Shown: positions 1-8,449 of the stretch, piece by piece | Layout: every line of letters starts with the position of its first letter | Numbering within the stretch: the stretch's first letter is position 1 | NCBI GenBank assembly: GCA_030038235.1 | Contig: JASHPE010000146.1 | Span: forward strand, 1-32,428 | Reading direction: 5' to 3' | From: Terriglobia bacterium | GTDB taxonomy: Bacteria; Acidobacteriota; Terriglobia; UBA7540 | Length of the DNA stretch: 32,428 nucleotides | Made by a program: the position numbers and the translations under genes | Notes under the pieces: model-generated | Databases searched by the model: none | What the model was told of the DNA's origin: nothing | Seen by the model: only the letters and a program-made list of their open reading frames with translations

Positions 1-1023
1 GCCGGCTACAATTTGTGCGACGGCTGGGGCAGCATGAACGGGAGCAACCTCCTCAACGCGCTGCTGGGATCGACCTCGCCCACCTTCACGCTCTCGGCTT
101 CACCCAGCACTCTGACGATTACCCAGGGCGGCAGTGGTACCAGCACCATTACGGTGAATGATGTGAACGGATTCACCGGCAGCGTCACTTTGGCCGCCTC
201 CGGTCTGCCCAGTGGCGTGACCGCGGCGTTCGGCACGAACCCCACAACGGGAAATAGCGTGCTGACCCTGACGGCCAGCAGCTCAGCGACGACCGGGACG
301 GCCACCGTGACCATCACCGGCACTTCGGGCACCCTGACCGCAACCACCACGATCGCGCTCACGGTCAATTCCGCGGCGACGCCCAACTTCACCATCGGCG
401 CCTCGCCGTCCTCCCTGACCATAACCCAGGGGAGCAGCGGAACCAGTACGATCACCATCACCAGCCAGAACAGTTTCAATTCCGCAACCACGCTGAGCGC
501 GAGCGGGCTGCCCAGCGGTGTGACCGCGGCCTTCTCCGCGAACCCGGTGACTCCCCCGGCGAACGGCAGCGCAACCTCAACGCTCACGCTGAGCGCTTCC
601 AGCTCGGCAACTACCGGAACGGCCACGGTGACGATTACCGGAACCTCCGGCTCGCTCACTCACAGCACCACCATCAGCCTCACGGTCAGCTCTTCTTCGA
701 CGCCGAACTTCACCATGTCCATCTCGCCCTCTTCTCTGACGGTCGATGAGGGTGGCAGCGCCTCCAACAAGCTGACCATCACCAGCGTGGGCGGCTTTAG
801 CGGCGCCGTCTATTTGAGCGTTAACTCATTCCCGAGTGGCGTCTCGGCGACCACTTCGGCACAACCCGTGCAGGTACCGAAAAATGGCAGCGCAACCGCA
901 ACCATCACGTGGAGCGCTACTCGCCGCGCACCCACCGGAACCTACACGATCGAGCTGATCGGAGATAACTCAAGCGGAAGCATCCAGAACGAGGTACCGG
1001 TCACCTTGACGGTGGCGCCTTGA
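1..1023 (+). CDS. S53-type (sedolisin/kumamolisin-like) peptidase C-terminus with three Ig-like repeats, 5'-truncated by the window
   Basis: The reading frame is open from base 1, so the start lies outside the window. The first residues (AGYNLCDGWGSMNGSNLLNAL) resemble the C-terminal calcium-site region of S53 serine-carboxyl peptidases (GYD..TGWG.P.G..L). After it come three tandem Ser/Thr-rich beta domains of about 95-105 residues, each beginning P-x-F-T-x-x-x-S-P-S-x-L-T and holding a GLPSGV-like core, as in bacterial Ig-like repeats of secreted proteins. Inferred role: secreted acid-acting endopeptidase with adhesion or spacer domains. The catalytic Ser-Glu-Asp part is not visible, so the peptidase call rests on a short stretch; a different secreted enzyme with the same repeats is possible. 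Ends in TGA at 1021-1023. Confidence 0.7.
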   Translation, partial: AGYNLCDGWGSMNGSNLLNALLGSTSPTFTLSASPSTLTITQGGSGTSTITVNDVNGFTGSVTLAASGLPSGVTAAFGTNPTTGNSVLTLTASSSATTGTATVTITGTSGTLTATTTIALTVNSAATPNFTIGASPSSLTITQGSSGTSTITITSQNSFNSATTLSASGLPSGVTAAFSANPVTPPANGSATSTLTLSASSSATTGTATVTITGTSGSLTHSTTISLTVSSSSTPNFTMSISPSSLTVDEGGSASNKLTITSVGGFSGAVYLSVNSFPSGVSATTSAQPVQVPKNGSATATITWSATRRAPTGTYTIELIGDNSSGSIQNEVPVTLTVAP

Positions 1024-1096
1024 CGGCGATTTGGGCAACCATGACGGCCTGAACTTCGCCGCGCAGTGGCGCTGAAGCGGTCGATGACGGCTACTA

Positions 1097-1129
1097 CCCA
1101 TTGGCGGCCTGGTTCGGGCCGCCAATGGG
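1097..1129. repeat. perfect inverted repeat, terminator-like
   Basis: Two 13-base arms (1097-1109 and 1117-1129) are perfectly complementary around a 7-base loop. It lies 74 bases downstream of the peptidase stop. No T-run follows on the plus strand, so it is either a U-less terminator or mRNA-stabilising hairpin, or a dispersed palindrome. Confidence 0.5.
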
Positions 1130-1162
1130 CTCCCTGTGAGAGTCCCGCGCGAGGGAATTACG

Positions 1163-1753
1163 ATGCTTGAGAATCGACGGGCCATTCCAGTGCATATGAT
1201 CACGGCCGTGTTGTTGATCGCCATCAGGCCAGACGCGCACGCGCAGCAGACGCCGGCTCCGGTGATACAGCAACCGCCGCAGGCGCAGACCCCGCCTGTC
1301 GCGCCCACGTCCACCAATCGACTGGTGACCGGCAAGCTGATCTACGTAGCGCCCATGCCTAATAACCTCGACAAGTGGCTGCAGGAGGACTTGCGCACGT
1401 GGGGCCGATATCGCGTGACCAGCAACCCCGAGGGCGTGGATCTCGAGATCAGCGCTGTTGTTCCCGAGAGGCAGACGCAATACCGTGAACGGCACGGCGT
1501 TCCGCTGCCCAAGAACCCGCCAAAAAAGCAGCCTCAGGAGAGTTCGATCAGCGTGGTGGACTGGACCAGCGGAGCGCAACTGTGGAACGCAGCGCTGCTC
1601 AACCGGAACCCAAAAGCGAATGAGGCTGCGCCCGCGCCTGCTTCGAGCATCGAGATCCCGGCCCGCGACATGACGCCCGACCAACTGGCGCTGAAGATCG
1701 CCCGCGAGTTCGAGCGTTACGTCGAGCAGCTCGATGGCTCCGGAGCGCATTAG
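1163..1753 (+). CDS. exported protein of unknown function
   Basis: I do not recognise a family. The protein is 196 aa with a Sec-type signal peptide (basic start, hydrophobic ITAVLLIAI, cleavage near AHA-QQ), then a Pro/Gln-rich linker (about residues 28-50) and a compact domain containing a TGKLIYVAPMPNNLDKWLQ segment and a WTSGAQLWNAAL segment. The latter resembles short acidobacterial periplasmic proteins. I chose ATG 1163 because GAGGG at 1151-1155 is well spaced from it; an in-frame GTG at 1136 would add nine residues ahead of the signal peptide. It converges on the minus-strand MBL gene, 32 bases away. Confidence 0.65.
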   Translation: MLENRRAIPVHMITAVLLIAIRPDAHAQQTPAPVIQQPPQAQTPPVAPTSTNRLVTGKLIYVAPMPNNLDKWLQEDLRTWGRYRVTSNPEGVDLEISAVVPERQTQYRERHGVPLPKNPPKKQPQESSISVVDWTSGAQLWNAALLNRNPKANEAAPAPASSIEIPARDMTPDQLALKIAREFERYVEQLDGSGAH

Positions 1754-1785
1754 AGTCTGCCCGAAAAGGCGCGGCAAAGCCCCCG

Positions 1786-2511
1786 CTACCTCTCGTGATT
1801 CTCCGAGACGAGGAATGGCTGATCGTGTCCGGGGAGGATGCGGCCGCGCATGGCCAGGATGCTTTCACGGTCGCGGCGGAACTGCGCGCGATTATAAGGG
1901 ATCATGGTCAGGATCCGGTCATCGTGATCGCGGCTCAGTAGCGCGTCGCCGGCGATGATCGTAGGTTCGGTGCCGTTGCTCACCACGATCGAAAGGTGCC
2001 CGGGTACGTGGCCGGAGGTTAGGTGAACTCCCAGGCCTTCGGGCAGCGGTCGATTCTCGATCCAGACAAACTGTTCCGGCGAGCCAACGCGCAGCGGGTC
2101 CCATAGACGCAGCCCGAGTTTGCGGAGCTTGCCCATCAACTGACGCGCCCGGTCGTAATCGAAGGTCTCGGGGTAATACTTCAGCACCAGCTTTTCCCAG
2201 TTCAACTCATCGGCAAGATCGGAATAGAGAGAGCACGCCCAATCGTGGGCCTGCTGGCTGGCGTAAATGGGAATGTGAGGGAAAAGCGAATTATTCAGCA
2301 CATGATCGATGTGGAAGTGCGTGCTGATGAGCCCTTCAATGTCCTGAGGTTTCAGCCCGCGCTGTTCCAGCGCCTTGATCAGCAGCGGAGCTTCGTGCGC
2401 CATTCCGCCGTCCACCACCAGGTGGTGAGCCCCGCTTGACAGAAGCACGGAGGTCGCGCTCCGCCAGCTCCCGGGAAGCAGTACTTCCGCCTTCCAACCA
2501 TTGTTCGCCAT
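1786..2511 (-). CDS. MBL-fold metallo-hydrolase
   Basis: Metallo-beta-lactamase-fold hydrolase of 241 aa, likely cytoplasmic (no signal peptide). The signature T-H-F-H-I-D-H at residues 64-70 supplies the usual zinc ligands; further candidate ligands are His168 or His172 in SGHVPGH, Asp189 in AGDALL and a His in the C-terminal PGHDQPF. This ligand order is that of the family (HxHxDH...H...D...H). Substrate cannot be read from sequence; glyoxalase II-like, lactonase-like or MBLAC1-like roles are all possible. It lies 64 bases downstream of the ClC gene on the same strand and may be its operon tail. Confidence 0.85.
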   Translation of the reverse strand: MANNGWKAEVLLPGSWRSATSVLLSSGAHHLVVDGGMAHEAPLLIKALEQRGLKPQDIEGLISTHFHIDHVLNNSLFPHIPIYASQQAHDWACSLYSDLADELNWEKLVLKYYPETFDYDRARQLMGKLRKLGLRLWDPLRVGSPEQFVWIENRPLPEGLGVHLTSGHVPGHLSIVVSNGTEPTIIAGDALLSRDHDDRILTMIPYNRAQFRRDRESILAMRGRILPGHDQPFLVSENHER

Positions 2512-2575
2512 CGTGTTTGCGGATTCGCCTCTGGCTCATTTTAGCAGCAAACGCCGATCCGACAGGCGTAAACCG

Positions 2576-4381
2576 TCACGTACTCTTCGATGCCGCATGC
2601 TGCCGCAGCGCCTCTACGGCGGGCGCTTCTTCCTCGATCACCCAACGTCGCAGACGAAGGATGTCGGCGGCGCGGGCGACGCCGATCGGCTTAGACCTCC
2701 CATCCTCGCGGCCCATTACCACCACGTTCTCGGCATTCTGCTGGATCATCCGCCGCGTGACCACATCGACCGTCTCGCCGGGATAGGCCGTCACAAAGTC
2801 CTGGCGGGCAATGTCGCGGGCCCTCACCGGATTGTTAATCTCCTTGAGCAGATCGTGCGCTTCAAGGATTCCCAGGAGTGTGCCGTCCTTCTCGACCACG
2901 GGGAGCACGCCGGTATTCTCGGTGTAGAAGTCGCGGACCACCGATTTGACATCGGCGTCTGCGGGGATCGCGGAGAACTCCTTGCGGATCACCTGCTCGA
3001 TGCGCGATCGCATGAGCACCGGCACGGAATAGTCCTGCAGAACGATCAGGCCGCGCTTGACGAGCTTGCCCGTCATGATCGATTCAGCGCTGAAAAGCCG
3101 CACGAACCCGTCGGAGATCATGCAGCACACCACCAGCGGCAGAATCGCGTTGGGATTGCGGCTGAGTTCGAACAAAAACACGATGCTGGTGAAAGGCGCG
3201 CGCGCGATGCCCGCAAATACGGCCGCCATCGCCACCAGGGCATACAGGGCAGGGTCGCTCACCAGATGCGGAAGGAAATGATGCCAGGCGGATGCGTAGG
3301 CGGCGCCGATGCCGCCGCCCACGATCAGCGAGGGCGCGAAAACGCCGCCGGTGGTGCCGGAGCCGAGCGAGATCACCAGCGCCCAGAACTTGGCAAGCGA
3401 TACGCCCAACAACTTCGAGACCGTCAGTTGGTCGTTGAGCATGTCACGGATCGTGTCGTACCCGGTGCCGAAGATCTGCGGGTAAAAATAGCCCAGGATT
3501 CCGAGAATCAGCGCACCTACAACCGGCGCCCAGATGGCGGAAGGTTTCAAGAAGAAATGGTCGAAATAATCCTCCAGCCAAAACAATACCCGGATCATGC
3601 AAATCGCAACCACGCCCATCAGGATGCCAAGCAGCGCGAAGAGCCATAGCTCCTGCATGCTGATGAGGTGGAAGGCGGGCGTGGGAAAGAGCGGCGCCCA
3701 ACCCACAAAGTGGACCCGCACCGAGGTCGCCGCCGCCGCCGCGATAGCCACGGGAACGAACGATCGCGCGCGAAACTCGAATAGAAGCAGTTCGATCGCT
3801 ACCAGTATGCCAGCGAGCGGCGCCGTGAAGGTGGCAGCCATGCCTCCGGCGGCGCCGGCTGCCAGTAGGACGCGGCGCTGGTAGGGCGTCAGTTTGACCA
3901 GTTGACCGAAGATGGACCCGAAAGCGGCGCCTGTTTGAATGATCGGACCCTCAGCGCCAAAAGGTCCGCCGGTGCCGATGGCAAGCGCGGTGGCCAAAGG
4001 CTTGAGAATCGCCACGCGCATCCGGATAAGGCTCTTGCCCATCAGCACAGCTTCCATGGCCTCGGGAATCCCGTGTCCTTTCAGGGTCGGTTCCCAAAAA
4101 TGGACCATAACTCCCACCAGCAGGCCACCGATGGGAGGAATCAGGATCACCCAGACGCCCAGGTGATTGCTCACCGGATAGCTGATGGCAAACGACCATC
4201 GGCCAAAGAAGAAGAGGTTCGTAAACAGGTAGATCAGCTCGAGCAAGCCCTGCGCCACCAGACCTGCCACCAGCCCGACCAGCAGCGCCAGAGCCGACAC
4301 CTTGACTATCGCGGGTTCGAGCGCCACACCGAATTCGCGAAGGTAGAGACGTGGTTTGCGGCTTGAAACTTCGGTGCTCAT
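2576..4381 (-). CDS. clcA: ClC-family chloride channel/transporter with CBS pair
   Basis: Inner-membrane ClC protein of 601 aa. Anion-pathway motifs are visible: K-G-H-G-I-P-E at 101-107, G-A-E-G-P at 142-146 with the gating glutamate Glu144, and GGVFAPSL around 355. Helices fill residues 20-440. The C-terminal 150 residues form two CBS domains, common nucleotide-sensing modules in ClC proteins. At the position of the E. coli proton-glutamate (second Glu of IIEEM) this protein appears to have Leu198 (AIELL), which in the family is associated with channel-like or proton-uncoupled behaviour; that is inference from eye alignment. The ATG overlaps the stop of the upstream marR gene (ATGA at 4378-4381), so the two are translationally coupled. 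Confidence 0.92.
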   Translation of the reverse strand: MSTEVSSRKPRLYLREFGVALEPAIVKVSALALLVGLVAGLVAQGLLELIYLFTNLFFFGRWSFAISYPVSNHLGVWVILIPPIGGLLVGVMVHFWEPTLKGHGIPEAMEAVLMGKSLIRMRVAILKPLATALAIGTGGPFGAEGPIIQTGAAFGSIFGQLVKLTPYQRRVLLAAGAAGGMAATFTAPLAGILVAIELLLFEFRARSFVPVAIAAAAATSVRVHFVGWAPLFPTPAFHLISMQELWLFALLGILMGVVAICMIRVLFWLEDYFDHFFLKPSAIWAPVVGALILGILGYFYPQIFGTGYDTIRDMLNDQLTVSKLLGVSLAKFWALVISLGSGTTGGVFAPSLIVGGGIGAAYASAWHHFLPHLVSDPALYALVAMAAVFAGIARAPFTSIVFLFELSRNPNAILPLVVCCMISDGFVRLFSAESIMTGKLVKRGLIVLQDYSVPVLMRSRIEQVIRKEFSAIPADADVKSVVRDFYTENTGVLPVVEKDGTLLGILEAHDLLKEINNPVRARDIARQDFVTAYPGETVDVVTRRMIQQNAENVVVMGREDGRSKPIGVARAADILRLRRWVIEEEAPAVEALRQHAASKST

Positions 4382-4854
4382 GCCGTATCTGGACTCCTTC
4401 GAGGCGACCCGGTGCGCGAGCTCGCTCCGGCCGCTTGCAAGAGCAGCGACGCCAGCCGTCCGGCCTCGTCACGATGCAATCGCGAGAGCCGCGCCAGCAG
4501 CGCTGCGCCCCGAGACGTGAGATAAACACAGACGAATCGCCGGTCGCGCTCGCCGGGCTCCTTGCGGACCAAGCCGCTTCGCTCCGCGCGATCCACCAGG
4601 CCTACCACCGCGTTGTGACGTTCCTGGAGGAACTCGGCCAATTCGCCAATGTTGGCCCAGCCGCGTCCGGTGTGTCCGGCGACCCCGAGCAGCAGTTGAT
4701 GCTGCTGCGGGGTGACGCCTGCGGCGCGTGCGGCCTTCTCGCTGAAGCGCAGAAACTGGCGCAGGTGATAGCGGAACCCGGCAAGGCGGCGAATCAATGC
4801 CTCATCCAGCCAGGGACGCTTTGGCGCGGCGGGAAATGGTACTTCTGGTTTCAT
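4378..4854 (-). CDS. MarR-family transcriptional regulator
   Basis: Winged-helix DNA-binding regulator of 158 aa. The central part (about 45-115) shows the MarR pattern: TPQQHQLLLGVAGH, then IGELAEFLQERHNAVVGLVDRAERSGLV as helix-turn-helix, and the wing R-x-x-x-x-x-D-R-R-F-V-C-V-Y-L-T. The C-terminus is Ser/Arg-rich. It is first in an operon with the ClC gene (4-base overlap). A perfect 17-base palindrome ends 12 bases upstream of its start, so autoregulation is likely. GGAG precedes the ATG by seven bases. The ligand is unknown. Confidence 0.9.
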   Translation of the reverse strand: MKPEVPFPAAPKRPWLDEALIRRLAGFRYHLRQFLRFSEKAARAAGVTPQQHQLLLGVAGHTGRGWANIGELAEFLQERHNAVVGLVDRAERSGLVRKEPGERDRRFVCVYLTSRGAALLARLSRLHRDEAGRLASLLLQAAGASSRTGSPRRSPDTA

Positions 4855-4866
4855 CGCAGCTCCATT

Positions 4867-4883
4867 ATATCACAATGTGATAT
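4867..4883 (-). promoter_or_regulatory. candidate MarR operator and overlapping -10
   Basis: Perfect 8-base arms around one central base (ATATCACA-A-TGTGATAT), typical in size for a MarR dimer site. On the minus strand a TATAAT hexamer overlaps its gene-proximal edge, so repressor binding would block the promoter. Twelve bases separate it from the marR start codon. Confidence 0.75.
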
Positions 4884-4921
4884 GTTCTGGGCCCACTCAC
4901 TGAGGAGTGGCGAAAGCGGCT

Positions 4922-5596
4922 TCAAGGCTTCTGGACGGCTTTGGTGCGGGACGGTGGATCGGCCTCGAGTTCCTCCATGGAACTATCCGCACGTCTTGCC
5001 CAGAAAGGATACGGCAATCCGGCGGCCCGGTTAATGAGCACGGCTTCCGCTGAAAGCAGGATGACTGCCAACTCGATCGCGACAAGATGAAGGGGCCGAG
5101 TAACCAGGCCCAGCGAAACGATCAGCGTGGTTGCAGCGGCGGGGGCATGGGCGGCCCGAAGAAGAATCATAAGCGACCCGCTGAGCGCCAGGGAGAGCGT
5201 GACGGCTGCCATTCGCCGGAATCCCATGGGTAGTCCGAGACTCGACGGAGCGCGTTCGAGTCCCATCAACCAAACGGAGCCGTAACCGCATAGAATGCCG
5301 ATGGCGTGGCCGTAGATTGCATGGCGGGGCGAGGCGCTGGGCGACATAGGGTGAAAGAAGAATAGTATTGCGGTGGGCCCCACGGATGGGAAAACGAATG
5401 GGGTACGCGAGATCCTCGCGACGGCGCCGAGAATCGCCATCGAGACTACTGCGCTGACGAACACGAACAGGGCCCATACCAAACGCTCTGGGAACCTCTT
5501 AAGAAGTCCGATCAGACGATTGCGCGCCATCAGACTGCGGACAGCTACAGGTTCGTGAAGGTAGAGCCTTTGCCGTGCCTTGGCCGGGTTTTTCAT
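4922..5596 (-). CDS. HPP family integral membrane protein
   Basis: Four to five transmembrane helices and the HPP-family core: PFVFPSVGPTAILFFFHP, then ASPRHAIYGHAIGILCGY, then a small-residue helix and AAATTLIVSLGL. Family members have been linked to nitrite transport in plastids and cyanobacteria, but bacterial roles vary, so no substrate is assigned. ATG 5596 (MKNPAKARQ) is preferred because GAGGTG lies eight bases upstream; an ATG at 5620 would add eight residues without a ribosome site. The protein ends 67 bases before the marR start, on the same strand, with the operator between them. Confidence 0.85.
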   Translation of the reverse strand: MKNPAKARQRLYLHEPVAVRSLMARNRLIGLLKRFPERLVWALFVFVSAVVSMAILGAVARISRTPFVFPSVGPTAILFFFHPMSPSASPRHAIYGHAIGILCGYGSVWLMGLERAPSSLGLPMGFRRMAAVTLSLALSGSLMILLRAAHAPAAATTLIVSLGLVTRPLHLVAIELAVILLSAEAVLINRAAGLPYPFWARRADSSMEELEADPPSRTKAVQKP

Positions 5597-5712
5597 AAAA
5601 TCGCACCTCACCGCGGGCATTCGATCAGGAGGTCCGTTCTGGTGTAGGCATCCTGCCTGCTGACCTCGGCTCGGAATGCAGGTTTGAAGCGCCCAATGTG
5701 TTTCGAATCCTG

Positions 5713-6567
5713 TCAGCCATCGGAATCCCTTTCCAGGTGTTCTGCGGCTTGCGCCAGGCTGATGTTCGGCGGAACTGGCGTATAATTTGAATACGACTCG
5801 TGTTCACGCACAGCGATCGTCTTGAAGAGCAGCGCTTTGCCGTTCATCTCAACATCTAGTGTCTTCAGTTCCCAGTCGCCGGACGCCACGTTCTCCTGCG
5901 TCACAGAAAAGGTGCCGCCCGGATCGAGGTGCCCTGCCAGACCGCCCCAAAACTTGACCTCCCTCGACAGGCGCCCCGAGATGCTGACCAGACGCTTCTG
6001 GTCGAGGTCGACCACCATGGCGCCCGACAGCGCGTGGAGGACCCGCTCTTCGTTTCCAGAGGCCCTGAAATTCGGGTTCGGCGTGAATCTCAGCGTGAGG
6101 CGGTCGCCCTGTCGCCCCTCCACTCGATAGCTGAAGGCGTCGGGAAGCAGTTTCAGGAACTTCCTTTCTTCCCGGCCGTCGGCGGTTTCTTTCCTTTGAG
6201 CCGCCTCGACTGCATTTGGCGACCGGATGAGCTTCTGTATTCGTATCTCTTCGGCCCGTCGTTCGGCTAGGTTCAGCGGCTGGCCATTTACGGCCAGAAG
6301 ACGATGGATGGTGCCGTTTTTCGTCTGGCAGTACTCAAGGACTTGGGTTTTGCCATCGTGGGTCGTCCCTTTGCGATAGCACCAGAGATTGGGGTCGTTG
6401 ACTTGCCCGCTCAGCTCGTTCTGGATCACTTCACGCACGATCTGATCGGGGTTGGCCGTGAGGGCCACTGTCGCTAAGGTCCGATTGGGACGTGTGACAA
6501 ACACACTGAAGAGAAGAAGAGCGGCTAAGACAACATGCGACAGAGCGCGCAGACGATTCCGTTGCAT
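5713..6567 (-). CDS. exported protein of unknown function
   Basis: 284 aa with a Sec signal peptide (VVLAALLLFSVFV, cleavage near TLA-TV). I do not recognise a domain. The mature part has two cysteines (LWCYRKG and EYCQTK), a charged helix around 100-130, and a beta-rich C-terminal half with a FWGGLAGHLDPGGTF segment; acidobacterial genomes hold many such exported proteins. Its most telling feature is upstream: a near-palindrome at 6580-6594 resembling the marR operator, twelve bases from the start codon, exactly as at marR. Confidence 0.7.
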   Translation of the reverse strand: MQRNRLRALSHVVLAALLLFSVFVTRPNRTLATVALTANPDQIVREVIQNELSGQVNDPNLWCYRKGTTHDGKTQVLEYCQTKNGTIHRLLAVNGQPLNLAERRAEEIRIQKLIRSPNAVEAAQRKETADGREERKFLKLLPDAFSYRVEGRQGDRLTLRFTPNPNFRASGNEERVLHALSGAMVVDLDQKRLVSISGRLSREVKFWGGLAGHLDPGGTFSVTQENVASGDWELKTLDVEMNGKALLFKTIAVREHESYSNYTPVPPNISLAQAAEHLERDSDG

Positions 6568-6579
6568 GGCATTCAGTTA

Positions 6580-6594
6580 GATCACAGTGCGATC
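6580..6594 (-). promoter_or_regulatory. second MarR-like operator
   Basis: GATCACA-G-TGCGATC: 7-base arms with one mismatch around a single base. It shares ATCACA-N-TGYGAT with the perfect operator at 4867-4883 and has the same 12-base distance to the following start codon. Inference: the same MarR protein may bind here. Confidence 0.5.
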
Positions 6595-6621
6595 TCGTTG
6601 GCTTCAGATGTTTGGGAGACC

Positions 6622-6771
6622 TTAATCGGAAATCCCGCCGGTAACAGACGGCAAGAGCTGACTTGCCGACGGAACAGGGCTGGTCTGTCCCGATGCGGAC
6701 ACGGCAATCGCCGCCAGTAGAACGAACAGAAAGCTCACCGAAACCACGAACGTTTGATTCATCTTGTGCAT
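6622..6771 (-). CDS. 49-aa exported peptide or gene remnant
   Basis: ATG 6771 is preceded by a good GGGAGG site. The product is nearly all signal peptide (VVSVSFLFVLLAAIAVSASG) plus a short Ser/Pro-rich tail. The signal segment resembles that of the neighbouring GloVer protein (VASASFLVVLLATAIAAQA). It may be a real small secreted peptide or the front of a GloVer gene whose repeats were lost. An upstream in-frame start at 6852 lacks support. Confidence 0.4.
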   Translation of the reverse strand: MHKMNQTFVVSVSFLFVLLAAIAVSASGQTSPVPSASQLLPSVTGGISD

Positions 6772-6878
6772 GATGCCTCCCCGACCCTGACTTGCGCCCT
6801 CGTGCGGCTGATGGATCGTTAGCCGAGTGTGGCGTCCGTCGTTGCCACTCACGGTAGCAACAGCCAGGCGTGGCTATG

Positions 6879-8405
6879 CTACTGGATCACCCGGAAAGGC
6901 ACGTTGCTCGAAAGCGTGCCGCCGGGCGTGACCACCTGGACGGTGCCGGTGGTAGCGCCTGCGGGCACGGTAGTCGTGATCAGCGACGGCGAGGCCACGG
7001 TGAACGTCGCCGCTGTGCCGTTGAACGTGACGCTGGTCGCACCCGTCAGATCCGTCCCAAGAATCTTAACCGGTTGTCCCACCCTTCCGTCGGGGGTTTG
7101 TGTCTCCACAAACGGCCCAAGGCCGACAGACAAGCTGAACAGCGTGCCGCAGCCGGACCTGCCGCAGCGTCCGCCCGTATCCCCGCCCGACTGAGTTGCA
7201 CCGTAAAGGATCCCATTGGTGTCCTGAAGCAGCATGGTCGAGGGATCGAATCCGTCCGAGCAATCGCTTCGGGAGCAAAAGCTGTAGAGGGTAGTCAGAG
7301 TGCCACTGGTGGTCATTCTGAATATTGTGCCGCCGCCATCGGCCCCGCCACCATTAGTTGTCGTCCCGTAGAGGTTGCCGTCGGTAGCCTGCACCAAGGC
7401 GGCAAACGGACCGGCTCCATCCGGACAGAAGTTCTGGGAACAAAAGCTATAGAGCGTGGTCAGGACCCCGCTGGCGGTAATCCTGAAGACCGTGCCTGAC
7501 CCATACGTTCCGCCCCCATTTGTTGCGCCGTAGAAACCACCGTCGAGCCCTTGAATCAGTCCCACGGGATAGGTCCCGTCCGGGCACTCCGAGCCGCCCT
7601 GCGCGCAAAACCGGTGCAGCGTGGTCAAGTGGCCGCTTGGGGTAACCCTGAAGACTGTCCCGCATCCAGCGCCCCCGCAATTCTCCCCGCCATACGTGGT
7701 GCTCCCGTAGAAGTTCCCATCGGTGCCCTGAACCAACGCCACATAGTAAGGGTTGGCACCGTCTGCGCAGCCGCTCGTTGAACAGAAGCCGTAGAGGGTT
7801 GTCAGGGAGCCGCCTGGCGCAAGCTTGAACACTGTGCCACAGCCGTCAGCACCCTGTTGGCAGGCGTTGCTGCCACCGCCAAAGATTGTTGTACCGTAGA
7901 AGCTCCCGTCCGAGCCAGCGACCAGTCTGGCTGAGGGACTTGCCCCGTCGGTACAGCCCGGCTGCGAGCATGATGTGTACAGGACGCTCAACACGCCGCT
8001 CGGTGTGACGTCGAAGATGGTACCGAAGCCATCGGCGCCGCCGTAGCCTGTAGAGCCGTAGAAGCTCCCGTCGGGGCCCTGAAGTAACCCTGCGAACGGT
8101 GACTCACCGTCAATACAACCGCTCTGTGAGCAAAAATTGTAGAGAGTTGTGAGGCCACCGTGTGGGCTGATTTTGAAAATGGTGCCGCAACCATTCGGGC
8201 AAGCTTCGCTGGATCCCCCGTCCACGGTTGTGCCGTAGAGGAGCCCATCGGTCGCTTGCACGAGCGGCGCGAAGGGGTCGGACCCATCTGTACCATCGAA
8301 CCTGTACAATGTTGTGAACGTCTGCGCCTGCGCAGCAATCGCCGTCGCCAGGAGGACCACCAAAAAGCTCGCTGAAGCCACGAATGCGCGCTCGATCTTG
8401 AACAT
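6879..8405 (-). CDS. exported GloVer tandem-repeat protein with C-terminal TIG/IPT domain
   Basis: Signal peptide (ASASFLVVLLATAIAAQA) followed by about ten repeats of the TIGR03803-type GloVer unit: G-x-L-Y-G-T-T, Gly-rich turn, C-G-T-(I/V)-F-K-(I/V)-(T/S)-P-x-G, then L-T-T-L-Y-x-F-C-S. Many repeats carry paired cysteines (CPNGCGT, CSQPGC). Such repeats are thought to form a propeller or solenoid on secreted proteins; the partner is unknown. The last 80 residues form a TIG/IPT Ig-like domain (TDLTGATSVTFNGT). ATG 8405 puts the signal peptide at the N-terminus; an in-frame GTG at 8453 would add 16 residues. Paralogous to the genes at 29344 and 31178; all are on the minus strand. Confidence 0.85.
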   Translation of the reverse strand: MFKIERAFVASASFLVVLLATAIAAQAQTFTTLYRFDGTDGSDPFAPLVQATDGLLYGTTVDGGSSEACPNGCGTIFKISPHGGLTTLYNFCSQSGCIDGESPFAGLLQGPDGSFYGSTGYGGADGFGTIFDVTPSGVLSVLYTSCSQPGCTDGASPSARLVAGSDGSFYGTTIFGGGSNACQQGADGCGTVFKLAPGGSLTTLYGFCSTSGCADGANPYYVALVQGTDGNFYGSTTYGGENCGGAGCGTVFRVTPSGHLTTLHRFCAQGGSECPDGTYPVGLIQGLDGGFYGATNGGGTYGSGTVFRITASGVLTTLYSFCSQNFCPDGAGPFAALVQATDGNLYGTTTNGGGADGGGTIFRMTTSGTLTTLYSFCSRSDCSDGFDPSTMLLQDTNGILYGATQSGGDTGGRCGRSGCGTLFSLSVGLGPFVETQTPDGRVGQPVKILGTDLTGATSVTFNGTAATFTVASPSLITTTVPAGATTGTVQVVTPGGTLSSNVPFRVIQ

Positions 8406-8449
8406 GACTCTCGCCGCTGCCTTCCCTGACAGGTTGCTGGATGACTTCC

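Noticed and set aside
2501..3649. 382-codon open frame on the plus strand
   Set aside because: Antisense of the ClC gene; His/Arg/Asp-rich shadow.
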